In this document: piece after piece, positions 47,959-59,747 of the stretch
Layout: the number at the start of each line of letters is the position of its first letter
Position numbering within the stretch: position 1 is the stretch's first letter
Assembly: GCA_014058105.1 (NCBI GenBank)
Contig: JACGCM010002156.1
Span: forward strand, 1-64,000
From: Kingdonia uniflora
Lineage: Eukaryota > Streptophyta > Magnoliopsida > Ranunculales > Circaeasteraceae
Direction of reading: 5' to 3'
Length of the DNA: 64,000 bases
Made by a program: the position numbers and the translations under genes
The notes under the pieces: model-generated
Seen by the model: only the letters and a program-made list of their open reading frames with translations
Databases searched by the model: none
What the model was told of the DNA's origin: nothing

Positions 47959-49136
47959 AAAAATAATATTACAAAAATAGAAAACATAGAAAATAGGAAT
48001 CCCACAAAATGTGCCAAATTGGAGATGGGAGGCGTGTACAATTCCTATTAGAAACATATAAAATAGGAGTCCCAAGAAGTATATCAACATAGACATGCAT
48101 GCACGTGTACGATTCCTATCACTAATACACATTACACCTTACTCCTATCGATGACTCTTACCTGCAACTTGTTTTTTGTTTTTTCACTTTTTATAAGAAC
48201 CCTCTGGCTGTCATTATGTCTTCTTCTATGGTCCCCTTCCGGCATACAGCGAACTCAATTATAAAACATACATGATTATTATTAATCTACAACTTGATCA
48301 ATTATTTTACAAACAATGTTTTCTTGGTTGTTCTGATTCTATCTTCACTGGCTCTAGATATACCTCAGATAGCAACAATAAAAACGTAGTCATTCCTTTT
48401 GTTCTTCGTATCAAGACGGCCTATTTCAAATATTTATTTTATAACAGTAAAAATAGATAAATAGTTATACAGTAAAACCTCCATATATTTATATATCTTT
48501 ACAAGTTAAAGATATTTAAGTACTACAACCTTGGCCATCTCCCTTGAATTCCTCCAACCTTTTAACATTTAGAGGACATAACTCTACATTGGGTGCAAAT
48601 AAATTTCTAAAGTTTTGGTGAACTAGGAATTGGGGAATGGTGGACAATTTTGTTAAAATATTGAAGGTTTCAGAGTATTTATAACTAAGTCGGAAGGGGT
48701 CAAATTCATAGATATTAGGTAGGCTTCAAACATAAAACTCACTTTTGAAAAAACAAACAAACATAAAACTCACTTGTTCACAACAAATCATACTGGAATT
48801 ACTAATTAGCTATGGTCAGTTCAACCTTGGGATCAGCTGCTACCTAATTATGGACACAACCCCCAAAATACAGCTAGTCAAGATGGGTGATTTCATGGGC
48901 ACAACCCCAAAACTTCTAGAAGTCAGTTTAGAGTACAAGTCAATATAAGTAACTCATTTAGACCACAGATGTCACAACAGATATTTCTAGAGAGAAAACA
49001 GTGATGAAAAAGATAAAAGTTAATAGCTATTCCTATTTCTTCTTTCTTTTGAAAAATTGGAGTGTTTCAAGTTTGAAAGTCAGCTTTCTTAGAAGAGACC
49101 TTGAACCCAATTAGGATCCTTTGACCTAACCATTTT
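47959..49136. other. Spacer upstream of the patatin gene, with inverted repeats
   Basis: Two similar units (47991-48050 and 48061-48119) each start AATAGGA and end ATTCCTAT, so each can fold as a hairpin. They may be MITE remnants. The rest up to the patatin TATA box shows nothing recognisable. Confidence 0.4.
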
Positions 49137-49144
49137 TATAAATA
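49137..49144 (+). promoter_or_regulatory. TATA box of patatin gene 2
   Basis: TATAAATA lies 108 bases before the ATG. The downstream patatin gene has the same octamer at a similar distance. Confidence 0.6.
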
Positions 49145-49251
49145 TCCTCCCATTCAGCAACTCCATCATCAAAATATAGAAATCTCATAACTTCAAACTC
49201 ACATCTGCTCAGCTTTCAGACCCTGTTAGAAAAGACAGATATTTCTTCAAA

Positions 49252-50757
49252 ATGAGCAGTCACCAGATGGAAAGATCAAAATCAGCAATCCAACCTCCAA
49301 CTTATGGAAACTTGATCACAATTCTTAGTATTGATGGTGGAGGTGTAAGGGGTCTTATCCCTGCAACTATACTTACTTTCCTAGAGAAACAACTTCAGGT
49401 ACCTAATATCTAATATTTCCCGCTCTTACGCGGATGAATTCATGTCAAAACATCTCTAATATTGGTCTTTTTTTGATGAAGGAATTGGATGGAGAAGAAG
49501 CGAGAATTGCAGATTATTTTGATGTCATAGCAGGGACTAGTACAGGTGGTTTAGTGACTTCCATGTTAACTGTACCCAACGTTGAGGATCGCCCTCTGTT
49601 TACTGCTGAGGATATTAAGGCCTTCTACCTTGAGTACTGCCCAAGGATCTTTCCACAATACACTGGTCCGTTCGCAGGGCTTAGAAACACTGTTAAGGCA
49701 ATATCAGGACCTAGGTATACAGGAAGATTTTTCCGTGAGCTAGTTAAGGAGACCTTGGGAACAACTCGGCTTGGACATACCATGACGAACGTTGTGATTC
49801 CCGCTTTTGATATCAAGAGACTTCAGCCCACCATATTCTCCACCTATGAGGTTGTTAATTCTTATCGGTCTATTATTTGGTTTCTTCTATGTTTATCTGT
49901 TGCTTGGTACTAATTGGAGTAATTATCTTGTAATGCAGCTGAAGCATACCCCAAGTTTAAATGCGTACTTGTCTGATATATGTATTAGTACAGCCGCTGC
50001 ACCAACTTTCTTACCTGCCCATCACTTTCAGACTGAGTATTTAGAGGGGAAGACAAGAGAATTTCACCTCATTGATGGATGTTTAGCAGCTAATAACCCG
50101 TCCTTGCTCGCAATCAGCCAAGTGACTAAGGAGATTTTAAAAGGAAATTCAGATTTCTTCCCTATAAGACCCACAGACTATACTCGCTTTCTAGTTATTT
50201 CTCTAGGGACTGGTTCGACTAAGTATCAAGAGAAATATAATGCAAAGAAGGCATCAAAATGGGGTGTTTTGGGATGGTTAGTTAGCGGTGGTTCAACACC
50301 ATTGGTGGATGCTTTTACTGAAGCTAGCGCAGATATGGTGGACCTCCATTTAGCTGTCGTCTTTAAAGCTCTTCACTCTGAGAACAACTACCTAAGAATA
50401 CATGTAAGTGTGGCTTTTCAGATCTCTTTTTTTTTTGCAAACTCAAGCTTCCTACCCGTAATTTACTAATATTTGTCTTAAAATTATTTGCAGGATGACA
50501 CACTTACTGGAGCTCTATCTTCAGTTGACATTGCTACGAAGAAAAACTTAAAGGATCTTGTGAATATTGGGGAAGGACTATTACAGAAGCCTGTTTCCAG
50601 AATTAACATGGATACGGGTATTTTCGAGCCTTCAAAAACTGAAGGAACTAATGAACAAGCTCTCAAAAGGTTTGCAAAGTTACTCTCCTCAGAAAGGCGG
50701 CTTCGTGAGATGAGGTCACCACACCCCAGTGCCTTCAAGTTCAAGAAACACCCTTGA
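49252..50757 (+). CDS. Patatin-like phospholipase A2 (copy 2), four exons
   Basis: Exons 49252-49398, 49482-49850, 49939-50403 and 50494-50757 give a 414-residue open frame. Patatin-like proteins are cytosolic lipid acyl hydrolases that use a Ser-Asp dyad to release fatty acids from membrane lipids, often in defence and stress. The oxyanion motif DGGGVRG is at residues 28-34 and the nucleophile elbow GTSTG at 67-71 (Ser69). The Asp lies in [11 protein letters not shown] (Asp218), where the usual DGG or DGA is DGC. There is no signal peptide. Compared with copy 3 and the pseudogene, introns 2, 4 and 6 are precisely absent (junctions at 49663, 50100 and 50669) while 1, 3 and 5 remain. All splice sites are canonical. 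Confidence 0.9.
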
Positions 50758-51029
50758 GTTTTAGTCAATGAAGTGTACTTTAATTTTTAGTTTTTGTGTG
50801 GAAAATTTTGACCTCATCACTTTGAAATAAGTATTGGGGGTTATGTAAATCTGATATTAATTCATTATTCTTTGATTCCACTTGCGAAAATACAAATAGA
50901 TAAGGTGCTTAATGTTAATTAACACAAATTGTAATCACCCTGGGTGCCTACTCCTCCCTCGTCTCCTTAATCATCTTTCCTTAAATTGAAACTTGGATGC
51001 AGGGATGGCCCTAATTTCATATGTTAAGA

Positions 51030-51720
51030 CTCAACTCTATTTATTTATTTTTTGAGTGGAAAGCTGGGGTTAGGCGAAGACCCCCACCAGATATTATATG
51101 GAAACAAAAAGCTATTACAACCTATGGTATTTAGTTATTTACAAAATTAGAGTCAGCTATACAATAAGTAAAATATAGAGGAAAATCTTGAGGGAAAATA
51201 AGTTTGTTGAGAGATAGATCCATTTTAGATGCAACATGGTGAGCAGGCTGATTACCTTCTCTGAAACTAAAGTTGCATAGGTAACTATCTCCAATACTGT
51301 ACATTCTTGAATTTGTCTGAGCTCTAGAAGACATTTCCATGGAGGTTTCCAAAGTACCCAACTTAGTTAGACCATCTGCTGGTTGGTTTGCTTCTCTATA
51401 AATGTGCCTGTGATTACCAAGTTTGAGAAACTCGGACCAAGCATCAGATCACCTCCAAGGATCATGCTTCTTTTTATTCAAATCATTCTACCGTATTCAC
51501 GGAAACAACTTCAATGAGAAGAGAAGAGCATCAGTGTGCTTGGCAAAATCTCGATCAAATGAGGAAAGCATGAAAATTACCACTACTATCTCTGGTCATA
51601 CCCCCTGCACAACTAGGTCAAGGATTACTGAGAAATGTATTCGGCCTGAATTCGCCGCGAGATGGTTTGAGCCACTTTACAGTCACTGAAAGTCTTATGT
51701 ATACAATCTTGGGTATTAGA
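51030..51720 (-). pseudogene. LINE-type RNase H relic
   Basis: On the minus strand, two frames contain RNase H-like ends of plant LINE or RVT_3 proteins: HIYREANQPADGLTKLG, and FREGNQPAHHVASKMDLSL near 51230. They are tandem variants of the same signature, separated by a frame change. No reverse transcriptase is recognisable next to them. This is an old fragment in the spacer between the patatin genes. Confidence 0.55.
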
Positions 51721-51732
51721 TGAAGTGACTGA

Positions 51733-52207
51733 GAGCATGGGCAGCAGGGTAGCTATCTTATTTTAGCGATCCAAATTCGATAAAATTCCTTTTTTCAAGA
51801 TAGCTATCGCTCAAATTTCGGCAATTTCAAAAAAATCAGTAGCTATATGTGGCAACCCCGTTCATGTCAAGTGTCAGTGGGCCCAAATAAATGAATTATT
51901 AAAAAAAAAAAAATATTAAAAAATGGTTTGGTTGATTTTTTTTAATATTTAATGCGTGTATATTTTTATTTTTATATTTTATTATTTTTAAAAACAAATT
52001 TAAATCTTGGCACCAATTCAATTGGCGGCTGCGTCAATTGAATTGGCGTACAAAAAAAAATTAATTTTTTTTATTAAAATATAAAAATATCTGACATCCA
52101 TCCCCACCCTGAAAAATGTAATTTTTTTACCTCTAGCTAGATGTCATATTTTTTCTGATTTTATGCCTACGTGGCTCGCTAACTTAGCCAGCCTGCTGCC
52201 CATTCTC
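51733..52207. mobile_element. Tourist-like MITE with internal palindrome
   Basis: The termini GAGCATGGGCAGCAGG and, at the right end, CCTGCTGCCCATTCTC form a near-perfect inverted repeat. The flanks are TGA on both sides (51730-51732 and 52208-52210). The interior is very AT-rich and has an inverted pair (CCAATTCAATTGGCG and CAATTGAATTGGCG) near 52013-52047. No transposase is encoded. Confidence 0.75.
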
Positions 52208-52804
52208 TGAAGATCAATGACATCTGAGAAAAAGAGCCTTATTAACTAATATGAATCATAACCGTAATGGTCGTTGTCGTAGTTGCCATCCCTTAGGAGC
52301 CGGCCTATATGGAGACCCTCCCTATTTCTATATTAGTTTATTTTTATTTTAGTAGAATAATGCTTATTTTGAAGGATAGTGTTTTAGAAGGTGAAGAACT
52401 CCTAGACTCCTAGTTCTATAAAAGAGTCCTAGGGTAAAAGGGAAGGTTAGGTTGAGTCTTGGAGAAGAAACCGTAGCTGAAGTATGGAGATTTAGTTTTT
52501 ATTCAGTCTTTAATTCAATCAAAGTAGTTCGCATTTTTGTTAATCACTTCAGCTTTAGTAGTTTTGACCTTGAATCTCAAGATCAAATCCCTAACTGCAA
52601 CACCTTATTTGTCTTATTCTATGACTATGGGCCGGTATTATACATTTTTCAGAGGAAAACCACAAATAAGAGAAGGCACAATATTAGATAATACAGTGAC
52701 AGCAAAAAACTCATACCCTGCCTAGCCCATAATGTCTGATTTCTCACAAGCCTCATAGTACAAAAAGCGAATTCATTGCACTTAAAATGCAAACTTCCAA
52801 CTTA
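52208..52804. other. Spacer with LTR-like promoter block but no confirmed element
   Basis: A CTATAAAAGAG block at 52418 followed by UTR-like sequence resembles an LTR or old promoter, but no partner repeat or coding region was found. Confidence 0.3.
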
Positions 52805-53180
52805 GAGCATCAGAAGCAGGTTGGTTAGCACATAGGCTTAAAATAAATAAAATAATAAAACATGTAGCAAGGGGTAAAAAAGTGATCTTCTTTAGGGTGG
52901 GGATGCATGTGGCAAGAAGAAGAAGAAAAAGAGGGTTTTTTTTTAAATAATAAGAAAAAAAAAAAAAAACCCGCACCAATTGAATTTGCGCACAACATTT
53001 TTTATATATTTTTTAATTAAAAAAATATAGCGCCAATTCAATTGGCGCACAACATATTTTTATTTAATAAAAAATATTATACACACAAAACCAAATTAAC
53101 AAATATTAAATTGTGGGTAAACTGACAAACTCTGACCACAACAGCATCGCCACATACAACCACTGATTTTATGAATCAGA
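52805..53180. mobile_element. Diverged MITE of the same family, opposite orientation
   Basis: It begins GAGCATCAGAAGCAGGTTGG, which matches the right terminus of the MITE at 51733-52207 read in reverse. It contains the palindrome GCGCCAATTCAATTGGCGC near 53031, like its relative. The right end is eroded. Confidence 0.5.
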
Positions 53181-53594
53181 GCGCTATTTGAACGATGTCG
53201 ATCCTGAAAATTGAGTTTTTGCATGATTTGGATCGATATATTAACGATCCTGCTACCATGCTCTTAATTTTCAGTCTTCAATTATACAAGTATTATTTGG
53301 ACAAGTTCATCTTACTTCAGCTCGGACAATCAAACAGGTCTTTATGGTTAGAACAGTGCATAAAGCACACTACATTATTTGTTTTAATTTATTAGTTTTA
53401 CTAGTTCTTCAATTTCAAAAAGAGCACATATCACGATCTTGTGAGACCGGCCTTAGAAATAAAAGAACAGAACCAATAAAAACAGATAAAGGGTGACCAA
53501 AGTTAAGTTACCAAACTACGCTGGAGAGAGATACTTACAAACTCTGGAACCAACTCGAAACTTTACATGACTGATGCGTGAGAATCCTCGTGTT

Positions 53595-53735
53595 ACCTCC
53601 ATAAATACAGCCTCTTTGATCTCCCACTTCATCCTCATTACCTGCCAATTCACGTTTTGGCTCAGGCAATGCCATACTACACGATCGCTACCTCAAAAAA
53701 CATTCCTAGCCAGTTTTCCCCACCAAATTTCACTT
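53595..53735 (-). pseudogene. Fragment of an LRR-III receptor-kinase gene (kinase C-terminus)
   Basis: This stretch aligns in order and strand with 56885-57035, the last part of exon 2 of the receptor-like kinase gene. Shared segments correspond to the codons for [12 protein letters not shown] and for [10 protein letters not shown]. It has small deletions and base changes that break the frame, and nothing of the rest of the gene is recognised nearby. It lies between the two patatin genes exactly where a second kinase copy would be expected. Confidence 0.7.
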
Positions 53736-54424
53736 CTGTGACACAAATTGCAATCAATGAACTAGAAAACGTCTATTTCCTATCAGTATCTCAAAGTTTC
53801 CCAAGTAGATTTCCATGTTGACTAACGATCTAACTAAGACCTCTGAGTCACTTAACGAAAGCGACCCTAACCCAACCTAATGGCGCTAGTCCTGCGTCCG
53901 CTTTCCCTAAAAAAGTAAGACAAAAAAAAGAAGCATTACGAAAGGGGTAAATCTCCCTAATCCTGACAGTCTCATCTAATTAATTTAATCCCAACCTGAA
54001 GAAGATTAGACCATTATGTATTGAGTATAATGGGTTAGGACCTACTGTACTGACCAAAACTCAGGAAGGGTAAACCTCCAAATGAAGCAGACAGAAAAAA
54101 AAAACGTGGCTATTTCTTGGTATCAAGACGGCCGATTTTAAAACAAATTATGCAACAGATTGCTACTTAGGAATTAACTCCATAGAAGAAAAAAAATGTT
54201 ATTATTGCCGCACATTATGAGTTCAAAGACAAACCAATTATGAGTTCAAAATGAAACTACTAGAAGTCATTAAAGGTGACTCAGATAGTCCCTACAAGAG
54301 AGCTACATGGGGGTTTCTATTTTTCAAATATGATATATTTTACTTTAGATAATCTCCAGTTTTAAAGTCAAGCTTCACCGAAGATCATCCTACCAATTAA
54401 GACCATAGGACTACACTAGTTTGG
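53736..54424. other. Spacer upstream of patatin gene 3
   Basis: No coding region or repeat is recognised. Confidence 0.4.
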
Positions 54425-54432
54425 TATAAATA
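54425..54432 (+). promoter_or_regulatory. TATA box of patatin gene 3
   Basis: TATAAATA lies 114 bases upstream of the ATG, matching the arrangement before patatin copy 2. Confidence 0.6.
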
Positions 54433-54545
54433 CTCTCTCATTCATCAACAATTATAAGCCACAGCAAAGATATAACTCTCCTCTTCACCTCGAACTTTTG
54501 AAGATTTCTTTCTTTTAAACCTCAGATCTTTCTTCATTTAACATA

Positions 54546-56455
54546 ATGAGTTACCACGTGGAAAGATCAAAATCAGCAATCCAACCCCCAACTTATGGCA
54601 ACTTAATCACAATTCTTAGCATTGATGGTGGAGGTGTGAGAGGTCTTATCCCTGCAACTATACTTACCTTCCTAGAAAAACAACTTCAGGTATATATGAT
54701 ATTGGTCGTTGGAGTATCTAGTTAAGCTTTCCTCGCTGAAATTGGCTTGAGTGTTTCTCTAATATGTATGTTCTTATAGGAATTGGATGGGGAAGAAGTA
54801 AGAATAGCAGACTACTTTGATGTAATCGCAGGGACTAGTACGGGTGGTCTAGTGACCTCCATGTTAGTTGTACCCGACGTTGAAGATCGTCCGCTATTTT
54901 CTGCTCAGGATATCAAGTCTTTCTACCTTGAGTACTGCCCAAAGATCTTTCCACAATATAGGTAAGACCTGTGAACAATGAGATACTGTCCAGCATTCTT
55001 TTTTCCACTCCAATATATATGAATATTCATCCGTGTTTTTGTGAATCACAGTGGTCCATTTTCAGGAGTGAGGAAAACAATCAAAGCAGTATCAGGACCA
55101 AGATATACTGGAAGATTTTTCCGGGAACTTGTTAAGGAGACATTAGGAACCACTCGTCTCAGACATACGTTAACGAATGTTGTAATTCCCACTTTCGATA
55201 TCAAACGACTCCAGCCCACCATATTCTCCAGCTATGAGGTTCTTAATTCTTATCTATGTCTACTATATGATTTTTTCTAGTCGTCGGCACTTTTTCAAGC
55301 TCTTCTGGTATCACTACTACTGCAAAATGTTGAAAGTTGCCCGCAGAGCCAGGATTATGCCTATAATAATAGTCTATGATAAATAAGTGCTATTGTTCAT
55401 AAATTGTGCTACAATTTTGTTTATGCAGCTGAAGAATACCCCAAGCTTAGATGCTTATTTGTCCGATATCTGCATTAGCACAGCCGCTGCACCAACTTTC
55501 TTACCCGCCTATCACTTTAAAACTGAATATGCAGAGGGGAAAACAAGAGAATTTCACCTAATTGATGGAATGTTTGCCGCTAATAATCCGGTGAGAAAAC
55601 ATTTTAAAACCTTCACTATTATCACAAACTTTCCGCAAAAACTAATAACTAACGTTTAACACAAGCTTTTGATCTATTATTTCAGGCATTGCTCGCAATT
55701 AGTCAAGTAACAAAGGAGGTTTTGAAGGGAAGTCCAGATTTCTTCCCTATTAGACCAATGGACTATAGTCGGTTTTTAGTTATTTCTCTAGGGACTGGTT
55801 CGACTAAATACCAAGACAAATATAATGCAAAAAAAGCATCGAAATGGGGTGTTTTGGGATGGTTAGTTAGCGGTGGTTCAACCCCTCTGGTGGACGCATT
55901 TACTGAAGCTAGCGGAGATATGGTGGACCTCCACCTCGGCGTGGTTTTTAAAGCTCTTCATTCAGAGCACAGCTACCTACGGATTCATGTAAGCACATTT
56001 TGTGGATCACACTTTTTACAAACTTGCATTCTTCCTGTTATTTCCTAATACTTCTTTTGGGATTATACGCAGGATGACACACTAACGGGAGCTCTAACCT
56101 CTGTTGACATTGCTACAAAGGAAAACTTGAATGATCTTGTGAAAATTGGGGAAGCCCTGTTAACAAAACCTGTTTCGAGAATCAATATGGATTCGGGTAT
56201 CTTTGAGCCTTCAAAAACTGAAGGAACTAACGAACAAGCTCTTAAAAGGTACATTACATATATGCAGGTGATCATGTTTTTACACAATGGTACTTTAGGT
56301 AAAGTATAATCACAGCTTTGTATATATATATATATCACTAATCATTCATTTTATCTGCTCGTGATAGATTCGCGAAGTTACTCTCGGCGGAAAGGAGACT
56401 ACGTGAAGCGAGATCACCACACCCCAGTGCTTTCAGATTGAAGAAACGACACTGA
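54546..56455 (+). CDS. Patatin-like phospholipase A2 (copy 3), seven exons
   Basis: Exons 54546-54689, 54780-54961, 55052-55238, 55429-55590, 55686-55988, 56073-56248 and 56368-56455 give 413 residues, with canonical GT-AG sites and the six-intron layout shared with the pseudogene at 25.9-30.4 kb. The catalytic features are DGGGVRG (residues 27-33), GTSTG with Ser68, and Asp217 in [11 protein letters not shown], where the third residue of the usual DGG motif is Met. It is highly similar to copy 2 throughout, including the N-terminus ([19 protein letters not shown]). The predicted role is cytosolic lipid acyl hydrolase, probably defence-related; substrate unknown. It converges with the receptor kinase gene, whose stop lies 0.4 kb away on the other strand. 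Confidence 0.92.
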
Positions 56456-56849
56456 GTTCTTGCCATGGACCCGTATTTTTTTGGTTATATTTTTGGGTAT
56501 GCGAGCGAGGCTTGTCCTAAGTATAAACTGCTAGTTTCCAGAAATTTGTCAATCTAGTGTTAATGTGTTATTAATTCATTATTCTTTGATCTCACTTGTG
56601 AAATGTGAAAATGTACTTTGGTTGTTATTAACTTGTGATATAAATTCGAATGAGGTCTCATTTATTTCTTTTGTATATGCATTATAAACTAAACTAAGAT
56701 GAATATAAACGAGAAGGAAAAAAGGAAAACCTGATCAAGTAAATAAACTGCAATGGGAATACTTGCAAAATGCTGGAAACCAGCGCAAAATTTGGCATCA
56801 TTTGTTGTGTGAAGAACAGCTACCATTAGCAGCAATATTACAATAGCAT

Positions 56850-59253
56850 CTAGGAAAATCCTGGTGTCATCTCCAATTCGCTATCCTCCATCAATACAGT
56901 CTCCTTAATCTCCTGTATCATCTTCATTACCTGCCACATAGTTGGTCTTTGCTCAGGTGATGTCAAACTACACGTCATTGATACCTCAAGAAGCATTTCT
57001 AGCCTATTTTCTTCACCAACATCAACATCTCTCACAGACCGAACCCAATTTGAAATACCCGCAGGCATATGTAACGGATGTTGTGACGGAGGTTTACCAG
57101 TGAGAAGTTCCAACAAGAGAACGCCAAAAGAGTAAACATCTGATTTAGAGGTGGCTCGCCTACCGGACTTACGAATCTCGGGAGCTCTGTATGCAGCAAA
57201 GTTTGAGTCTTCTTCTTCCCTGGAGTCTGTTAGTACTGAGAGGCAGTAGTCCGTTAGACAAGCTTCAAAATCCGAACCAAGGAGAACGTTTGATGACTTG
57301 AGATTGCCATGGATGAGCCTTGATGCCTGGTGGATATATGATAGACCTTGTGCGACGTCTTCAGCTATTTTTAAACATGATGTCCAGTGAAGAGGCTTGG
57401 CTCTTGATGATCTAGAACCTGTTAATCAAAAGTAATATTTTGAGTATTATGTAAAAATTAGGGTAATTTGGATCATTACCCTTAGTGTATAGCACGAACT
57501 ACATTCCATATGGTGAAGATAGGTGTTTCAACTTGTACATTTAGTGGTGAAAATGTAAAGTTTTTCCAATATCCAAGCCCATTCATCACACATTTGTCTT
57601 CAACTTTCCAAAAGATGCCAATATGGCCCCAACAAATTTTAGAAATGGTTTCTTCATTGGTGAAATTTGATTTTCGAGGAATTGATCAACATGTTTTGAA
57701 ATGCCTATTGTGCATCTGCCTGGAATAATTATATACATTATCTTTTCAATGTTGAGTCGCTTAATCGAATTTTATGTGATCTCATTTACTTATAATGAAA
57801 TGCAAAATGTAGAAGCTCGCCTTTTTTATTTTGTTATGGTTTGGTGAATAAAAAAATCCAGTGTTTTGTAGAAAAACTATAAGACTTGAAAGCTTATTTA
57901 CAAGAAGCATTCCTACCGTGTATGAGTGAGTAGAGACTGCCATTAGGCTGGAAATCATAGACAATGAGCCTCTCTTCCTTTGCCTGAAAATAAGCCCGTA
58001 GCGGAACCAAATTAGGATGCCGTAGATTACCAGCCGACTCCATGTGCCTCTCAAACATATCATTACTCGTAACCGCAGTCTTCGCCGCATCCAAACGCTT
58101 AACACAAACAATGAGATGGTTATCCAACACAGCTTTATAAGTAGTCCCAATTGTTCCTCTCCCAAGCATCTCAGCTGAAGCTCCCATCAACTGATCCAAA
58201 TTATAAACCTGAGCTTCCCCTCCACAAAACATCAAACACCCACTCTTCGCCAACTGCACTTTCTTCACTTTCGCTTCCAATAACTCATTCTCCTCTTCGA
58301 CTCTCGTCACCACACCTGAATCTGAAGCAAATGCAGGCGGAGATACCACAAATCTCCTCCTCTTCTTCTTAATTGCCAACGCAACAATCACAAGAGACCC
58401 AATAACAACCAAAACCACAACCGATAGCCCCACAATCAAAGGCGACTTAATACTTCCACTAGAACTTCCCGGAGAATGTTGGGGCAACACAATCCCTCTT
58501 AAGTTCCCCCCAAGCGTGCCCGCTGGGGGTAACCCAACAGGCGACGGAGATGACCCGAAGAAGGGTATCCTGGGGCGACACTCTTTGTGCAATATCTCCC
58601 CACATAAACCCGGGTTCTCCAAGAAGGACGAAACCCCGAAACGTGACAACACCAATGTGACCGGCACGGCGCCAGTCAGATTATTCCCAGACACATTGAA
58701 GACCTCCAGTGAGGTCTGGTTGAACGCGGGAACACTCCCATTGAACCGGTTCGACTCTAGGTGAAGATAATAAACCCGGTCTAGACCGGTAACCCAATTG
58801 GGAATCAAACCGGTTAAATCATTGTAAGACAAATCTAGGGTTACGACCCTATGAAGGTAAATCAACGACTGTGGGAAAATCCCAGAGAAATTGTTGTGAT
58901 CGAGAAATAGGGTTTTGAGATTACCGAGTTTGGAGAGGTTAGGAATCGGTCCGTGAAGTGAGTCGTTCTGGAGACTGAGTACCCTGAGTTGGTCAAGTCG
59001 ACTCAGTGAGTTGGGAGCGAAGATACCACCGAGTGGGAGTGAGTGGAGAGCGAGTCGTACAACTTTGCCGCCTTGTGCGCATTTGACACCTTGCCATTGG
59101 CAATGTGCGAAGAATAAGCGTCGTTGTTTTGTGTCGTTAATAGGGAAGTGGAGGTTGTTGTTGTGTAAATCGGCAAATGATTTGAAGGATAAGAGAGCAC
59201 GCGCATCGTCAGATGGAGCACCAAACGTGGTAGTGGTAGTCGTAGTAGTAGTG

Positions 59254-59287
<34 letters not shown>

Positions 59288-59321
59288 AAAGAGAGAGGGG
59301 TAGTTGTTGTTGTTGCTCCAT
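56850..59321 (-). CDS. LRR-III receptor-like pseudokinase (At5g67200/At3g50230 type)
   Basis: Two minus-strand exons (59321-57917 and 57418-56850) give 657 residues. The N-terminal signal sequence contains a run of 15 Leu and 9 Thr encoded by a trinucleotide repeat. The LRR N-cap with Cys74/Cys81 is followed by about five LRRs (residues 105-220), a second Cys pair (240 and 248), a Pro/Ser-rich hinge, a membrane span at about 295-317 and a basic stop-transfer KKKRRR. In the kinase domain the glycine loop is [10 protein letters not shown] (387-396) and the Lys is CVKRL (Lys408), but the catalytic HRD is HGN (505-507) and DFG is DYC (525-527). It is therefore predicted to be a catalytically dead receptor that signals through partners at the plasma membrane. 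The family match is to 'probable inactive receptor kinase' proteins. Confidence 0.92.
59250..59284. repeat. Trinucleotide microsatellite coding the poly-Leu signal core
   Basis: AGT/TAG repeats of about 11 units fall in frame in the minus-strand coding sequence as Leu codons. Threonine codons are encoded just beside them. Confidence 0.8.
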
Positions 59322-59747
59322 TGTCGTTTGAGATGAACTGAGAATGAATGTGTTTTGGTTTTGAGGTGTTGAGGGGTGAGTCCGTGGGGAGAAAGAGACA
59401 ACGGGACAAGAGTGAAGTTACAGTTGCAGAAGAGAGAGAGAGATGTCTGAAGGCAGAGTCACGTGAATGGTGGGGATGCTTTGCTGCAAAGCACCTGTTT
59501 CAGGCTCAATGATACAACAATAGATACTGTTTGTATGCCAGGTGATCACAACACAACAGCTAGGAATCAGTATCTCACCATATCGACAAAATTTCACCAG
59601 GGAAGACAATGTAGATTTCGCAACTAGAGTTTACATTACCCTTGTAAACAACCTGTTGCGTGGTGGTCCCAGGTCCCATTTTACCTCTAGAATTAAACAT
59701 ATGGATTATGTTTCACCTTGAAGGTTCAAAGACTTGAGATGGGTGAT
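59322..59747 (-). promoter_or_regulatory. 5' flank of the receptor-like kinase gene
   Basis: A GAGA run (59433-59442) lies about 110 bases before the ATG on the minus strand, as CT repeats common in plant 5' UTRs. No clear TATA box was identified. Confidence 0.35.

Noticed and set aside
52418..52700. LTR-like block with CTATAAAAG
   Set aside because: No second LTR, primer-binding site or target duplication was found.
58151..59401. Several frames of 70-130 codons overlapping the receptor-like kinase gene
   Set aside because: They are alternative frames of the kinase exon and of its trinucleotide repeat.
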